Position numbers and translations under genes: made by a program. The notes below the pieces were generated by a model. It was not told the DNA's origin, ran no database searches, and was given only the letters and a program-made list of their open reading frames with translations. A DNA stretch of 32,504 nt from Verrucomicrobiota bacterium (GTDB taxonomy: Bacteria > Verrucomicrobiota > Verrucomicrobiia > Opitutales > Opitutaceae), in contig CAUJJL010000126.1 of NCBI GenBank assembly GCA_963205455.1, forward strand, positions 1 through 32,504. The letters are read 5' to 3'. Positions 1 to 8,577 of the stretch are shown here, in pieces. Every line of letters starts with the position of its first letter. Position 1 is the first letter of the stretch.

Positions 1-1
1 G

Positions 2-982
2 GTACCAAAGTCGCCTCACGGCATCGACACCGATCCGTCGGGACGCTGGATCGCTGCCGGTGGCAAGCTGCAACCCGTGGCCTCGGTGTTTGATTTCAAC
101 AAAATCCTGGCGGCGATCGAGAAGAAGGATTTCGAGGGCGATTTTCGTGGTGTGCCTGTGATCCGCTATGAAGCGGCGCTCGAAGGTCTCGTGCCGGTCG
201 GACTGGGTCCGCTGCACACGCAGTTCGATGGGCGCGGCAATGCCTACACCTCCCTGTTCATCGAGTCCGTGGTCGCCAAGTGGAAGCTCCCTCCCTGGAC
301 CGCCGAAGAGAAGGCCGATCTCAACAAGGTCGTTCTGGACAAGATCGATGTGCATTACAACATCGGGCACCTCGTGCTGGGTGGCAGCGACACGACCAAG
401 CCGTATGGCGATTACCTTGTTGCCATGAACAAGCTCTCCAAGGGCCGGCACATCTCGGTGGGACCATCCCAACCGGAGTCGAGCCAGCTTATCGATGTCA
501 CGGGTGAGAAGATGACCATGCTCTACGAGACGTTCACGGAACCCGAGCCGCATTTTGCCCAGATCATCCGCACCGACACGATCAAGGCGATCGAGGTGTA
601 TCCGAAGGCGGAGAACAAGCATCCCCATGCGGTCTGGGACGCAAAGGACACCGGTGTCGTTCGCAAGGGCAACCAGGTTGAAGTGAAGATGATAGCGATT
701 CGCAGCCGCTTTATCCCCGACCGAATTGACGCTCGCGAGGGCGACGAACTGATCGTCCACGTCACTAACGTCGAGCAGACCACCGACATGATCCACGGCT
801 TCGCAATCGTGGAACAGGACATGAACGTGGTGATTGATCCGGGTGAAACAAAAACGCTTCGCCTAAAGCTCAAGAAGGCCGGTGTGTTTCCCTTCTACTG
901 CACGAACTTCTGCTCTGCGCTACACCAGGAGATGCAGGGTTACCTCGCGGTAAAACCCGCGAACGAGATCGCTTCGCGATAG
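2..982 (+). CDS. nosZ: Nitrous oxide reductase NosZ, C-terminal part (5' end outside window)
   Basis: This is the periplasmic multicopper enzyme that reduces N2O to N2, the last step of denitrification. The open frame enters from the left edge and about 326 residues are visible. Early on it shows a KSPHG motif and then HYNIGH, which match the last histidine ligands of the catalytic CuZ centre, with the conserved stretch LHTQFDGRGNAYTSLF between them. The C-terminal cupredoxin domain carries the CuA site: MIHGF supplies the first histidine and CTNFCSALHQEM gives the C-x3-C-x3-H-x2-M ligand set. The IHGF and CTNFC forms, and the NosB-like gene directly downstream, fit clade II (atypical, Sec-exported) NosZ better than clade I; this clade call is inference because the signal peptide is outside. 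The ATG-less GTG at 77 is only an internal codon. No frameshift is seen. Confidence 0.97.
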   Translation, partial: VPKSPHGIDTDPSGRWIAAGGKLQPVASVFDFNKILAAIEKKDFEGDFRGVPVIRYEAALEGLVPVGLGPLHTQFDGRGNAYTSLFIESVVAKWKLPPWTAEEKADLNKVVLDKIDVHYNIGHLVLGGSDTTKPYGDYLVAMNKLSKGRHISVGPSQPESSQLIDVTGEKMTMLYETFTEPEPHFAQIIRTDTIKAIEVYPKAENKHPHAVWDAKDTGVVRKGNQVEVKMIAIRSRFIPDRIDAREGDELIVHVTNVEQTTDMIHGFAIVEQDMNVVIDPGETKTLRLKLKKAGVFPFYCTNFCSALHQEMQGYLAVKPANEIASR

Positions 983-1065
983 GCACTCCAGGCTGTTTCG
1001 CCTGATCAATCCGTTTGGTGCACGGCCGGTCCGAACCCTGCCGTGCGCCCCTCCTTCCGTTTGCC

Positions 1066-1683
1066 ATGAAAGACTTCCTTCGCCGTGAGATTTTCTTCCT
1101 TCGCCGTCCGCTGAATCTGATGTCGCGGCTGCTCCTTTTGGCTGCAGCAGGCACCCTGGTGGCGGCCGCATTCCTTCCGTTGTGGAAGATCCATCTGGTC
1201 GCGCCGCAGTACCGGGAGGGTCTGGCGCTCAACATCTACAGCTATCAGCTTATCGGTGGGAACAGCGGCCAGGACCTGCATGAGATCAACACGCTGAACC
1301 ATTACATCGGCATGAAGACGCTGTCCGAGGCGGACTTCGCTGAGATGAAATGGATGCCCTTCGCCCTCGGCGTCTTTGTGATCCTCGCGCTTCGCGCCGC
1401 CGTTATCGGTCGGATGGCGAGCGTGATAGACCTGGGCGTGATGTTCCTGTATTTCACGCTGTTTTCGCTCGGGAATTTCTACTATCGCCTGCACACGTAC
1501 GGTCATTCGCTGGATCCCACCGCCCCGATGACCATCAAGCCGTTCACGCCCGTGGTGATCGGCAGCCAGAAGATCGCGAATTTCGTGCAAACCAGCCTGC
1601 CCCAGTCGGGCGGTTACCTTCTGGCGTTCTTTCTCCTGTTGATCATGGCCGCGGGCTGGAACTCGCGCAGGGAAACTCCGTGA
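1066..1683 (+). CDS. nosB: NosB-like integral membrane protein of the nos cluster
   Basis: A 205-residue membrane protein with about four hydrophobic segments (roughly residues 20-40, 97-116, 120-140 and 180-197). It follows nosZ by 83 bases and its stop overlaps the nosD start. A membrane protein in this exact place, between nosZ and nosD, is characteristic of clade II nos clusters, where it is called NosB; its biochemical role is not established. Between TM3 and TM4 there is a polar stretch with GHSLDPTAPM followed by PFTPVVIG, which looks like a conserved periplasmic loop. The ATG at 1066 is preferred over the upstream GTG at 1015 because it places a basic N-terminus (KDFLRREIFFLRR) before TM1. 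There is no Shine-Dalgarno; the leader is rich in C and T. The name rests on position and topology more than on a family signature. Confidence 0.8.
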   Translation: MKDFLRREIFFLRRPLNLMSRLLLLAAAGTLVAAAFLPLWKIHLVAPQYREGLALNIYSYQLIGGNSGQDLHEINTLNHYIGMKTLSEADFAEMKWMPFALGVFVILALRAAVIGRMASVIDLGVMFLYFTLFSLGNFYYRLHTYGHSLDPTAPMTIKPFTPVVIGSQKIANFVQTSLPQSGGYLLAFFLLLIMAAGWNSRRETP

Positions 1684-2975
1684 ACGCCTGGGGTATCCTG
1701 CTCTTCTGCCTGCTCGGTATCACGAGCCTGTTCGGTGTCACTGCGGGTGACGCCCTGCGGGCGCGCATCGCCGGTGCAGTTCCTGGTGAACGCATTGTCG
1801 TTCATCCGGGAATCTACGAGGGGCCTTTCACGATCGAGAAGCCGGTGCACCTGCTCGGTGAACCGGGCGCGATTCTTCAAGGCGATCACCAGACCCACAT
1901 TGTCGTGGTGCGTGCCGCGGATGTGGAGGTTGCCGACTTCACGCTGCGCGGCTCCGGGCGTGCGTTGGGGAAGGACGACGCGGCGATTCACATCACCGGT
2001 GCACGGGCAATCATCCGTGACAACCGCATTCTCGACAGCCTTCACGGGATCTATGTTCGACGGGCGGACGATTGTCGCATTGCGGACAACACGATCATTG
2101 GCGACGGCATTTCCTCGGACCGTGTGGCGGATCCAACCGTCGCCCCGCTGAAACCGGGAGAAGCCGAACTCTGCGATGTCGACAGCCTGCAGGATCGACG
2201 AGGCAATGGCATCCACCTCTGGAATTCCCGTGGCCACGTGATCGAGGGCAACCACATCGAAGGCACGCGCGACGGTATCTACTTCTCATTCGCCGACGCC
2301 ACGATGGTGCGTCGCAATACGATCGTGCGTGTCAGGTATGGACTGCACTACATGTACTCCGACGACAACACCTTCGAAGAAAACACATTTTCCGAGAATG
2401 GCGCGGGTTCGGCCCTGATGTATTCGAAGGGCATTGTGCTTCGCCGCAACCGGTTTCATGCCAACCGGAGTCATCGCGCTTATGGCATCCTGTTTCAGTC
2501 GGTGGACAACACGCTCGTGGAGGGCAACGAGATCGACGGCAACACGCTCGGTTTTTACCTCGAGAACTCCAACGATGTTGTCGTTCGCGACAACCGGATC
2601 GTCCGGAACTATGTCGGCTTGCGCGTGAGCGACAGCACGTCCGGGAGCACATTTGTCGGCAATCGTTTCAGTGGAAACGTCCATGCGGTGGAGACTACCG
2701 GCTTCAATCAGGCGAACCGTTGGTCGGTCGACGGTCGGGGCAACTCCTGGGAGGGCGCGCTGTCACTTGATCTGAATCGTGATGGCGTGGGTGACGTGCC
2801 TCATCGCGAATCCGATCTTTTCGGCCAATGGCGCCGCACGTTTCCCGAGATCGGGCTGCTTTCGGCTGCTCCCGGCGAGCGGCTGCTTCGTTTTGTTCAC
2901 AGCCGCATCGCGTTGCCCGGCGTGCCTGGAATCACCGATCCGCATCCCCTGCTTGCAACAAAGGACACACCATGA
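1680..2975 (+). CDS. nosD: NosD, periplasmic copper-maturation protein of N2O reductase
   Basis: NosD works with the NosFY ABC transporter in assembling the CuZ cluster of NosZ. The 431-residue product starts with a signal peptide (about residues 1-22, NAWGILLFCLLGITSLFGVTAG). It then has a right-handed parallel beta-helix made of CASH-type repeats, seen as recurring DNRI, DNTI, GNHI, RNTI, ENTF and DNRI turns about every 22-24 residues from residue 115 to 340. The GTG at 1680 is chosen as the start because it overlaps the nosB stop (GTGA), the usual sign of translational coupling, and because it begins directly at the signal peptide; a longer open frame exists upstream but runs through nosB in another frame. 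Its own stop overlaps the nosF ATG. Length and repeat content are normal for NosD. Confidence 0.93.
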   Translation: MNAWGILLFCLLGITSLFGVTAGDALRARIAGAVPGERIVVHPGIYEGPFTIEKPVHLLGEPGAILQGDHQTHIVVVRAADVEVADFTLRGSGRALGKDDAAIHITGARAIIRDNRILDSLHGIYVRRADDCRIADNTIIGDGISSDRVADPTVAPLKPGEAELCDVDSLQDRRGNGIHLWNSRGHVIEGNHIEGTRDGIYFSFADATMVRRNTIVRVRYGLHYMYSDDNTFEENTFSENGAGSALMYSKGIVLRRNRFHANRSHRAYGILFQSVDNTLVEGNEIDGNTLGFYLENSNDVVVRDNRIVRNYVGLRVSDSTSGSTFVGNRFSGNVHAVETTGFNQANRWSVDGRGNSWEGALSLDLNRDGVGDVPHRESDLFGQWRRTFPEIGLLSAAPGERLLRFVHSRIALPGVPGITDPHPLLATKDTP

Positions 2976-3682
2976 TCCTCGCCCTTGATCTCAGGAAATC
3001 ATTCGGGAAACGCCGAGTTCTGACCGGGCTGACCTTGGAGGTGCAGCCCGGCGCCGTCACCCTGGTTGTCGGAGCCAATGGAGCCGGGAAGACGACGGCG
3101 CTGCGGCTGATTGCCGGGCTCTCGCGACCCGACGTCGGCACGGTCTCCATCGCGGGTCGGGACCTCATGCGTCAGCGGCGGGAAGCGCTTGCCCTGCTTT
3201 CCTTTTTGCCGCAGGCGCCGCGTTTTCATCCGCGCCTCACCGTGCGGCAGACAACGGAATTCTATGCGCGGCTGAGAGGACGTCCCTTGGCGCAGGTTCC
3301 GGTTGCTCTCGATGAATGGGGGGTGCGCGAGTTTGAGGATGTGCCCACCGGCAAACTCTCGGGTGGACTGCGGCAGCGCCTGGCCCTGGCGATCTTTGCG
3401 CTCCCGGATGCTCCGGTGCTGCTGCTCGATGAACCTGGGCTCAGCCTGGACCCCGTGTGGCGCGAACGACTCCAGCAGTTTCTTCACAAGCAGGCCGCAC
3501 ATGGGCGCACTGTACTCGTCGCGACTCACCTGCTCGGCGAATGGGAAGGGCGCGTGGATCGCTGCCTTCTGGTGGAGCAGGGCAGGGTTTCGGGAGAGCT
3601 CCCACCCGACCGCCTGCGTGAGTCGTTTCCTGAATTGGGCGGAACGGAATTTTCCCAGGCGCGCCTGCAGACCTGTGCATGA
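2972..3682 (+). CDS. nosF: NosF, ATPase of the NosDFY copper-cluster maturation transporter
   Basis: A cytoplasmic ABC ATPase of 236 residues that powers the NosY permease and, with NosD, supports CuZ assembly. Visible motifs are Walker A GANGAGKTT (residues 34-42), the Q-loop region LPQAPRF, the ABC signature LSGGLRQRL (about 128-136), Walker B VLLLDEP (about 149-155) and the switch histidine in VATHL. The ATG at 2972 overlaps the nosD stop as ATGA, which fixes this start and rejects a longer frame beginning at 2828 inside nosD. Identification as NosF rests on the position between nosD and a six-helix permease. Confidence 0.93.
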   Translation: MILALDLRKSFGKRRVLTGLTLEVQPGAVTLVVGANGAGKTTALRLIAGLSRPDVGTVSIAGRDLMRQRREALALLSFLPQAPRFHPRLTVRQTTEFYARLRGRPLAQVPVALDEWGVREFEDVPTGKLSGGLRQRLALAIFALPDAPVLLLDEPGLSLDPVWRERLQQFLHKQAAHGRTVLVATHLLGEWEGRVDRCLLVEQGRVSGELPPDRLRESFPELGGTEFSQARLQTCA

Positions 3683-3715
3683 AATGACGAAGCGTTTCCA
3701 TCATTTGTTCCAATC

Positions 3716-4528
3716 ATGAATTCTGCCGTTGCCATTCCTGCATTTGCCGATGTCGCGGGAGCTGCGCTGCGCCGCGAATGGGTCAGTCACCGGCTCAATC
3801 GTTTTCTGCATGCGCATCTGCTGCTGATCCTGGCCGCGGGATTGCTCCCGCTTCTGACTCCTGATGGCGGACTGGCCCGCGGCGCCGCATGGTGGGTGCT
3901 TCATGCCGTGCTTTATGCGGTTTCGCTTTCCGCGCTTCTGCTCGGCCTCAGCTCCGCCCATGCGGAGTCGGAGGAGTTTGTCTGGTTGCTGGGTCAGCCG
4001 GCAGGAATCGGACCGTGGCTCGCGGGCAAGGTATTTGGACTGATCGCACTCGCAGGAGGTTCGGCGCTGCTGCTCGGCCTGCCTGTCACCTTGATGGGAG
4101 GTGGATCCAAGGCCTTGCTGCTGGCGACGATTGGCGCCGCTGGTGTTGCCAGCCTGTGTGCGCTGATTGGACTTGCGATCGGCTTTTGGGTGCGCGACAG
4201 CGTGAGAGGATTGATCGCAGCGATCGCCGCGTGGCTGCTGCTATTGTTTGGGGTGGATCTCTTGTTGCTCGCAACCGCGGGTGCTCCGTGGGTTCAGCAG
4301 AATCCCGACTATTGGGTTGCGGCGCTGATGCTCAATCCGCTGGACGCCTACCGGGTCACGATCCTGTTCGCGGTCGAAAACGCAGCCTTTGGCAGTCTGC
4401 AGGCCGGTCGGCTGACAGCCTGGTGGATTGCACACGCAGGATTGTGGCTGGGCCTTGCGACCCTCACCGGCGGCGCGCTGGCGTGGGCGGCGAGTTGGTG
4501 CGGCGCTCGTCGTCGGCTCGACGGTTGA
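3716..4528 (+). CDS. nosY: NosY, ABC-2 type permease of the NosDFY system
   Basis: A 270-residue integral membrane protein with six strongly hydrophobic segments, beginning near residues 33-52 (HLLLILAAGLLPLL) and ending in LGLATLTGGALAWAASW. This is the topology of NosY, the membrane component of the maturation transporter. It begins 33 bases after nosF. No nosL, nosG, nosC or nosH follows: the next gene lies on the other strand and its stop is only 3 bases away. The start ATG has no Shine-Dalgarno; the leader reads TTTGTTCCAATC. No terminator can fit between this gene and the convergent regulator, so any transcription stop must lie inside one of the two genes. Confidence 0.92.
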   Translation: MNSAVAIPAFADVAGAALRREWVSHRLNRFLHAHLLLILAAGLLPLLTPDGGLARGAAWWVLHAVLYAVSLSALLLGLSSAHAESEEFVWLLGQPAGIGPWLAGKVFGLIALAGGSALLLGLPVTLMGGGSKALLLATIGAAGVASLCALIGLAIGFWVRDSVRGLIAAIAAWLLLLFGVDLLLLATAGAPWVQQNPDYWVAALMLNPLDAYRVTILFAVENAAFGSLQAGRLTAWWIAHAGLWLGLATLTGGALAWAASWCGARRRLDG

Positions 4529-4531
4529 ACG

Positions 4532-5239
4532 TCAGGGTTCGCTATCCTTGTACCGGTGGAGGCCGGCGGGATTGAGGATATCGATCCGCTTGCCGGCGAC
4601 GCCGATGATGCCCTCCGTGCGAAAGCGGGCGAAGGTGCGCGACAACGTTTCGCTCGTCACGCCGAGCTGTCCCGCCAGCACTTTCTTGCTCACCGGAAGC
4701 TCAAAGCTTGTCTGCTCCCCGGCAGCCTGGAGGATCCAGTCGGAAAGCCGAGCCTCGATCTGGCGGCCCTTGAGATCGTGCAGGCTCTGCACGAGATGCT
4801 TCAGGTGCAGGCTCATGGACGCGAGCATGTGCAGGGCGAGTTCCGGTTTGCGGCAGACCAGTTCGCGGAAATGTGCACGACGCACGAGAACGACTTGGGA
4901 GGTTTCCAGAGCGACCGCGTTTGCGGGGTAGGCCTCCAATGTGGCAAGTGTGACCTCAGCAAAACTCTCGGATGGCTGAAACACGCAAATTATCTGCTCC
5001 TTGCCATCCGGCGTGAGACGGTAGACACAGATGCGGCCGGTTTGAACGACATAGAATCCCTCGGATTTGTCACCTTGGCGAAAGAGCAATTCATCCTTTT
5101 CGAGGGAACGCAGCGTGCAGCCGGCTGCGATGCTGGCGACGTCCTCCTGCGTCAGGACCGCAAACATGCGGCTCTTGCGAAGAGTCGCTATGATGGCTGC
5201 GGTGCGCAGTCCTTGGAGATCAGATGTTGCCACGGCCAT
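4532..5239 (-). CDS. Crp/Fnr-family transcription regulator (DNR/NNR-like), putative regulator of nos
   Basis: A 235-residue regulator with an N-terminal cyclic-nucleotide-binding-like beta-roll (about residues 20-140, containing LLFRQGDKSEGFYVV) and a C-terminal winged helix. The recognition helix region reads GVTSETLSRTFARF, which keeps the E..SR triad that FNR uses to read TTGAT-N4-ATCAA. The N-terminal cysteine cluster that binds the iron-sulfur cluster in FNR is absent, so it resembles DNR/NnrR proteins, which respond to nitric oxide; the signal here is inferred, not seen. It faces the nos genes tail to tail. A near-perfect FNR box lies 24-37 bases upstream of its start codon (5263-5276), consistent with autoregulation. 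Confidence 0.9.
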   Translation of the reverse strand: MAVATSDLQGLRTAAIIATLRKSRMFAVLTQEDVASIAAGCTLRSLEKDELLFRQGDKSEGFYVVQTGRICVYRLTPDGKEQIICVFQPSESFAEVTLATLEAYPANAVALETSQVVLVRRAHFRELVCRKPELALHMLASMSLHLKHLVQSLHDLKGRQIEARLSDWILQAAGEQTSFELPVSKKVLAGQLGVTSETLSRTFARFRTEGIIGVAGKRIDILNPAGLHRYKDSEP

Positions 5240-5262
5240 ACCGGAGAGCTTCGGTGCTTTTC

Positions 5263-5276
5263 TTGAGATGAATCAA
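5263..5276. promoter_or_regulatory. FNR/DNR-type binding site
   Basis: The sequence TTGAGATGAATCAA matches the FNR consensus TTGAT-N4-ATCAA at 9 of 10 defined bases. It lies in the 71-base gap between the divergent regulator (start 5239) and the DUF2249 gene (start 5311). Its centre at 5269.5 is exactly 41.5 bases before 5311, the class II activator spacing if transcription of the DUF2249 gene begins at its start codon. On the other strand it sits close upstream of the regulator, where binding could repress. Confidence 0.82.
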
Positions 5277-5298
5277 GGTGATAAGCCTGTCGATCGGC

Positions 5299-5311
5299 TA
5301 ATCTCCGTCAA
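5299..5311 (+). promoter_or_regulatory. Putative -10 element and start point for a leaderless DUF2249 transcript
   Basis: TAATCT at 5299-5304 resembles a -10 hexamer. The usual distance places the transcription start at about 5311, the first base of the ATG. The same position is predicted independently by the -41.5 spacing from the FNR-type box. No Shine-Dalgarno is present, which fits a leaderless mRNA. All of this is inference from spacing. Confidence 0.45.
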
Positions 5312-5553
5312 TGCAGCCCCAAAAACCGCTTCCGCTCGATGTTCGCCCGATCTGTGCCAGGCGCCAGCCCCCGATGTCGGCGATCCTCGACGCGCTTGCG
5401 CGCCTTGAGCCGGGTCAGTCGCTCGAATTGACCGCACCCTTCGAGCCGGTGCCCCTGTACGATTTCCTGGGAGCCCGTGGCTTTTCCCACGAAACACGCG
5501 AGCCGGAGCCAGGAGTCTGGGTGATCCTCTTCACGCCGATCGCGGGCCGTTGA
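5311..5553 (+). CDS. DUF2249 domain small protein, probably part of the anaerobic/denitrification regulon
   Basis: An 80-residue protein consisting almost entirely of a DUF2249 domain. It opens with LPLDVRP, continues with ILDALARLEPGQSLEL and the typical EPVPLYDFLGARGFSHE segment, and ends with WVILFTP. The function of DUF2249 is unknown, but such proteins are often encoded beside denitrification and other anaerobic respiration genes. The ATG at 5311 is preferred to the internal ATG at 5374 because the domain begins before the latter. The FNR-type site at 5263-5276 suggests control by the neighbouring Crp/Fnr protein. The 163 bases that follow, up to uvrB, hold a GGGCC/GGCCC inverted repeat near 5564-5582 without a T run, and nothing else I recognise. 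Confidence 0.8.
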   Translation: MQPQKPLPLDVRPICARRQPPMSAILDALARLEPGQSLELTAPFEPVPLYDFLGARGFSHETREPEPGVWVILFTPIAGR

Positions 5554-5716
5554 GCTCCCGGGCCGGCCAGTCCTCTTGGCCCGCAACCATGCCCAGGCAT
5601 TCTGGCAGCGTCACACTCGATGTATCCTTTCAGGCCGTGCATGACTGTGCCTTTCAGAGATTGATTCCCGAGGTTGCGGACTTGGGCGCATCCGGCGAGG
5701 GTGTGGGCTTTCACCC

Positions 5717-7774
5717 ATGTCTTTGTTCAAGCTCAGCGCCGAGTACCAGCCGACGGGGGATCAGCCGCAGGCGATTGCCGCGTTGGTGAGGTCGATTCAG
5801 GAGGGCAACCGCTACCAGACGCTCCTGGGGGTCACCGGATCGGGCAAGACCTACACGATGGCGAATGTCATCGCGCAGTGCGGGAGGCCGACCCTGATCA
5901 TTTCCCACAACAAGACCCTCGCGGCCCAGCTCTATTCCGAGTTCAAAAATTTCTTCCCGGAGAACGCGGTCGAGTACTTCGTCAGTTACTACGATTATTA
6001 CCAGCCCGAGGCCTATGTGGCGTCCTCTGACACCTACATCGAGAAGGATTCCTCGATCAATGAGGAGATTGAACGCCTTCGCATCGCGACCACGAGTTCC
6101 CTGGTGTCGCGACGGGATGTGATCGTGATTGCAAGCGTCTCCTGCATCTACGGTCTGGGCTCGCCGGAGGACTTTCAGGAGCTGCGCATTGATCTCAGGC
6201 GCGGCTCGACGATCGGGCGTGGAAAGCTGCTGGAGCGACTCGTGGACAATCTTTACGAGCGCAATGATTATGACCTCAAGCGGGGTCGATTCCGGGTACG
6301 GGGCGATGTGATCGACATCATGCCCGCGTACAGTGAGCAGGCGTTGCGTGTGGAACTCTGGGGCGACGAGATTGAGTCGATCCAGGAGTTCGATCCCCTG
6401 ACCGGCGAGGTGATCCGTCCCCTGCAGGAATTTGACCTGTATCCGGCCAATCAGTACGTGACGACGAAAGGCAAGCTGGACGGGGCGATTGATGGCATCA
6501 AAAAGGAACTCGACGAACGTGTGGCCTATTTTGAGGGCAAGGCCCAGTACCTCGAAGCGCAGCGCATCCGCATGCGGACCAACTACGATCTGGAGATGCT
6601 TCAGGAAATGGGCTTCTGCAATGGCATCGAGAACTACTCGATGCACCTTGCGGGGAGAAAGCCAGGATCCCGGCCGTTCTGTCTCATCGATTTTTTTCCG
6701 AAGGACTTTCTGCTGATGGTGGATGAAAGCCATGCCACCGTGCCTCAGATCGGCGGCATGTACAATGGCGACCGCGCGCGCAAACAGGTGCTGGTGGACT
6801 TTGGATTCAGGCTGCCCTCGGCGTTGGACAATCGGCCGCAGAGTTATGAGGAGTTCAAGTCGATCACCGGACAGACGCTCTTTGTTTCAGCAACTCCAAG
6901 CGCCTACGAGCTTGGCATATCCGCGGTCGTAGCCGAACAGGTGATCCGTCCCACGGGTCTGCTCGATCCGGAGATTTCGATTCGCCCGACAAAGGGGCAG
7001 GTCGAGGACCTGATCGGCGAGATCCGGCGTGCTGTCGAGCAGGGTGAACGTGTGCTCGTCACCACGCTGACCAAGCGGCTCTCCGAGGATCTGACGAGTT
7101 TTCTCCGCGAAGCGAAGATCCGGGTCGAGTATCTTCACAGCGACATCGATGCGATCGAGCGTGTGGAGATCCTGCGCAACCTTCGCCTTGGCAATTTTGA
7201 CGTGCTCGTCGGAATCAATCTCCTTCGCGAGGGTCTCGATCTTCCGGAGGTCGCGCTGGTGGCCATCCTCGATGCGGACAAGGAAGGCTTCCTGCGAAGT
7301 GAGACTTCGCTCATCCAGACTGCGGGGCGCGCGGCGCGGCATGAGCGCGGCAGGGTGATCTTCTACGCCGACAAACGAACGGCATCGATCGATCGCACCG
7401 TTGCGGTCACCCAGGCCCGCCGGGAAAAACAGCTGGCTTACAATGCGGAGCACGGCATCACCCCACGCAGCGTCAAACGTGCCGCGCAGGCGAGCCTTCA
7501 TGTCTCCGACGTTGGCGAACAGGATGAGACTGGGGGTCAAATCGCGGCGGAGGACGGAGCGGAGGATGTGGCTGCCGTCATTGCCGAACTGGAACTCGAG
7601 ATGACCGCAGCCTCCGAGCGGCTGGAGTTTGAGCGGGCGGCGCTGCTGCGTGACCAGATCCATGCGTTGCGCAGCGGGGACTTCAAGAAAAAGGGCTTGC
7701 GCATTGGCAAGCCAGAGCCCCGTAGACGCGGGGGCTTTGGATCAGGGCGAACGTCAAATCGTCCTCCGCGTTGA
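5717..7774 (+). CDS. uvrB: Excinuclease ABC subunit B
   Basis: UvrB is the damage-verifying helicase-like subunit of nucleotide excision repair. It forms the UvrA2B complex and later hands the damaged DNA to UvrC. The 685-residue product starts with the family hallmark F-x-L-x-AEYQPTGDQPQAI, followed by Walker A GVTGSGKT (about residues 38-45), SHNKTLAAQL, and the beta-hairpin that clamps DNA (SYYDYYQPEAYV, about 94-105). The helicase DE box is present as MVDESH. Helicase motifs V and VI appear as GINLLREGLDLPEV and QTAGRAARH. The C-terminal UVR domain (ELEMTAASERLEFERAALLRDQI) contacts UvrC. Length and all motifs are normal. No uvrA or uvrC is in the window. Confidence 0.98.
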   Translation: MSLFKLSAEYQPTGDQPQAIAALVRSIQEGNRYQTLLGVTGSGKTYTMANVIAQCGRPTLIISHNKTLAAQLYSEFKNFFPENAVEYFVSYYDYYQPEAYVASSDTYIEKDSSINEEIERLRIATTSSLVSRRDVIVIASVSCIYGLGSPEDFQELRIDLRRGSTIGRGKLLERLVDNLYERNDYDLKRGRFRVRGDVIDIMPAYSEQALRVELWGDEIESIQEFDPLTGEVIRPLQEFDLYPANQYVTTKGKLDGAIDGIKKELDERVAYFEGKAQYLEAQRIRMRTNYDLEMLQEMGFCNGIENYSMHLAGRKPGSRPFCLIDFFPKDFLLMVDESHATVPQIGGMYNGDRARKQVLVDFGFRLPSALDNRPQSYEEFKSITGQTLFVSATPSAYELGISAVVAEQVIRPTGLLDPEISIRPTKGQVEDLIGEIRRAVEQGERVLVTTLTKRLSEDLTSFLREAKIRVEYLHSDIDAIERVEILRNLRLGNFDVLVGINLLREGLDLPEVALVAILDADKEGFLRSETSLIQTAGRAARHERGRVIFYADKRTASIDRTVAVTQARREKQLAYNAEHGITPRSVKRAAQASLHVSDVGEQDETGGQIAAEDGAEDVAAVIAELELEMTAASERLEFERAALLRDQIHALRSGDFKKKGLRIGKPEPRRRGGFGSGRTSNRPPR

Positions 7775-7876
7775 GTGGTGAAGACGCGCACTGCCTCGCA
7801 CGGCAGCGGGAAAAGGGACGGAAGGAACTGCGGTTCGACGGATGTCGATTTTGACAATGGCCAGCCTGAGTTCTTG

Positions 7877-8449
7877 TCAGCCAGACCCCGGGGGATTCTG
7901 CAGATGCGGTTTGAGCACACCGATGCACGGAAGATTCCGGTAGCGCTCCGCAAAATCCAGCCCATAGCCCACGACGAAACGATCGGGGATTTCGAATCCC
8001 ACGAAATCCGCCTCAAAGGGGATTTGGCGGGCGCCCTTCTTGTCGAGGAGCACGCATACCCTCACGCTTGCCGGGGAGCGCTCCTGAATCAGGCTTGTGA
8101 CCATCGAAAGGGTTTTCCCGGTGTCGAGAATATCGTCGATGAGCAGGACATGCCGGTTGGTGATATCGAGCGTCAGATTCTGCAGGAGCTTTGGTTTGCC
8201 GTGCGATTTCGTTTCGTTGCGGTAGCTTGAAACCCGAAGGCAGTCCAGGCGCACCGGATTTGAAATGGCCCGCAAGAGATCCGCCGTGAAAAGGATCGCG
8301 CCATTGATGATCGCCACAGCAGTGATTTCCTCGTCCCCGTACACGGCCTTGATCTCGGTGCCCAGTTTCCGTATGCGCCGCCGGATGGCCTGTTCGGACA
8401 CAAGGATCGACTCGAGATCGGAGTGGCGGGAGGAAGGAGCGGCTGGCAT
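7877..8449 (-). CDS. hpt: Hypoxanthine phosphoribosyltransferase
   Basis: This purine-salvage enzyme converts hypoxanthine (and often guanine) plus PRPP to IMP (GMP) in the cytoplasm. The 190-residue product has the PRPP-binding motif HVLLIDDILDTGKTL, the N-terminal EEITAVAIINGAILFTADLL segment typical of bacterial Hpt, and a C-terminal DRFVVGYGLDFAERYRNLPCIGVL block that closes over the purine. The ATG at 8449 is used; the frame stays open to a TTG at 8470. It is convergent with uvrB, with about 100 bases between them that hold only a weak 5-base-pair hairpin and no clear terminator. Confidence 0.95.
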   Translation of the reverse strand: MPAAPSSRHSDLESILVSEQAIRRRIRKLGTEIKAVYGDEEITAVAIINGAILFTADLLRAISNPVRLDCLRVSSYRNETKSHGKPKLLQNLTLDITNRHVLLIDDILDTGKTLSMVTSLIQERSPASVRVCVLLDKKGARQIPFEADFVGFEIPDRFVVGYGLDFAERYRNLPCIGVLKPHLQNPPGSG

Positions 8450-8577
8450 GGGCGGAGTGTCTTCCAGCAAGCGGGGACTGATCCGCGGTGCAAGACCTGC
8501 CTGCGGGAGGGTGGCGGTTATTTCCTTTGACTCGCAAGCCCGCGAAACGTTGGTTCTGGCGCGCCCATAAACGCGGC

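Noticed and set aside
1000..1065. Search for an FNR-type box or promoter between nosZ and nosB
   Set aside because: Only a partial TGATCAAT is present, without the second half-site; the gap is short and the genes are probably co-transcribed.
5711..6733. Long open frame on the minus strand (340 codons) inside uvrB
   Set aside because: It is the antisense shadow of uvrB in GC-rich codon bias; uvrB on the plus strand has all family motifs.
7789..7804. CTGCC/GGCAG hairpin between uvrB and hpt
   Set aside because: Five-base-pair stem with no T tract; common by chance at this GC content.
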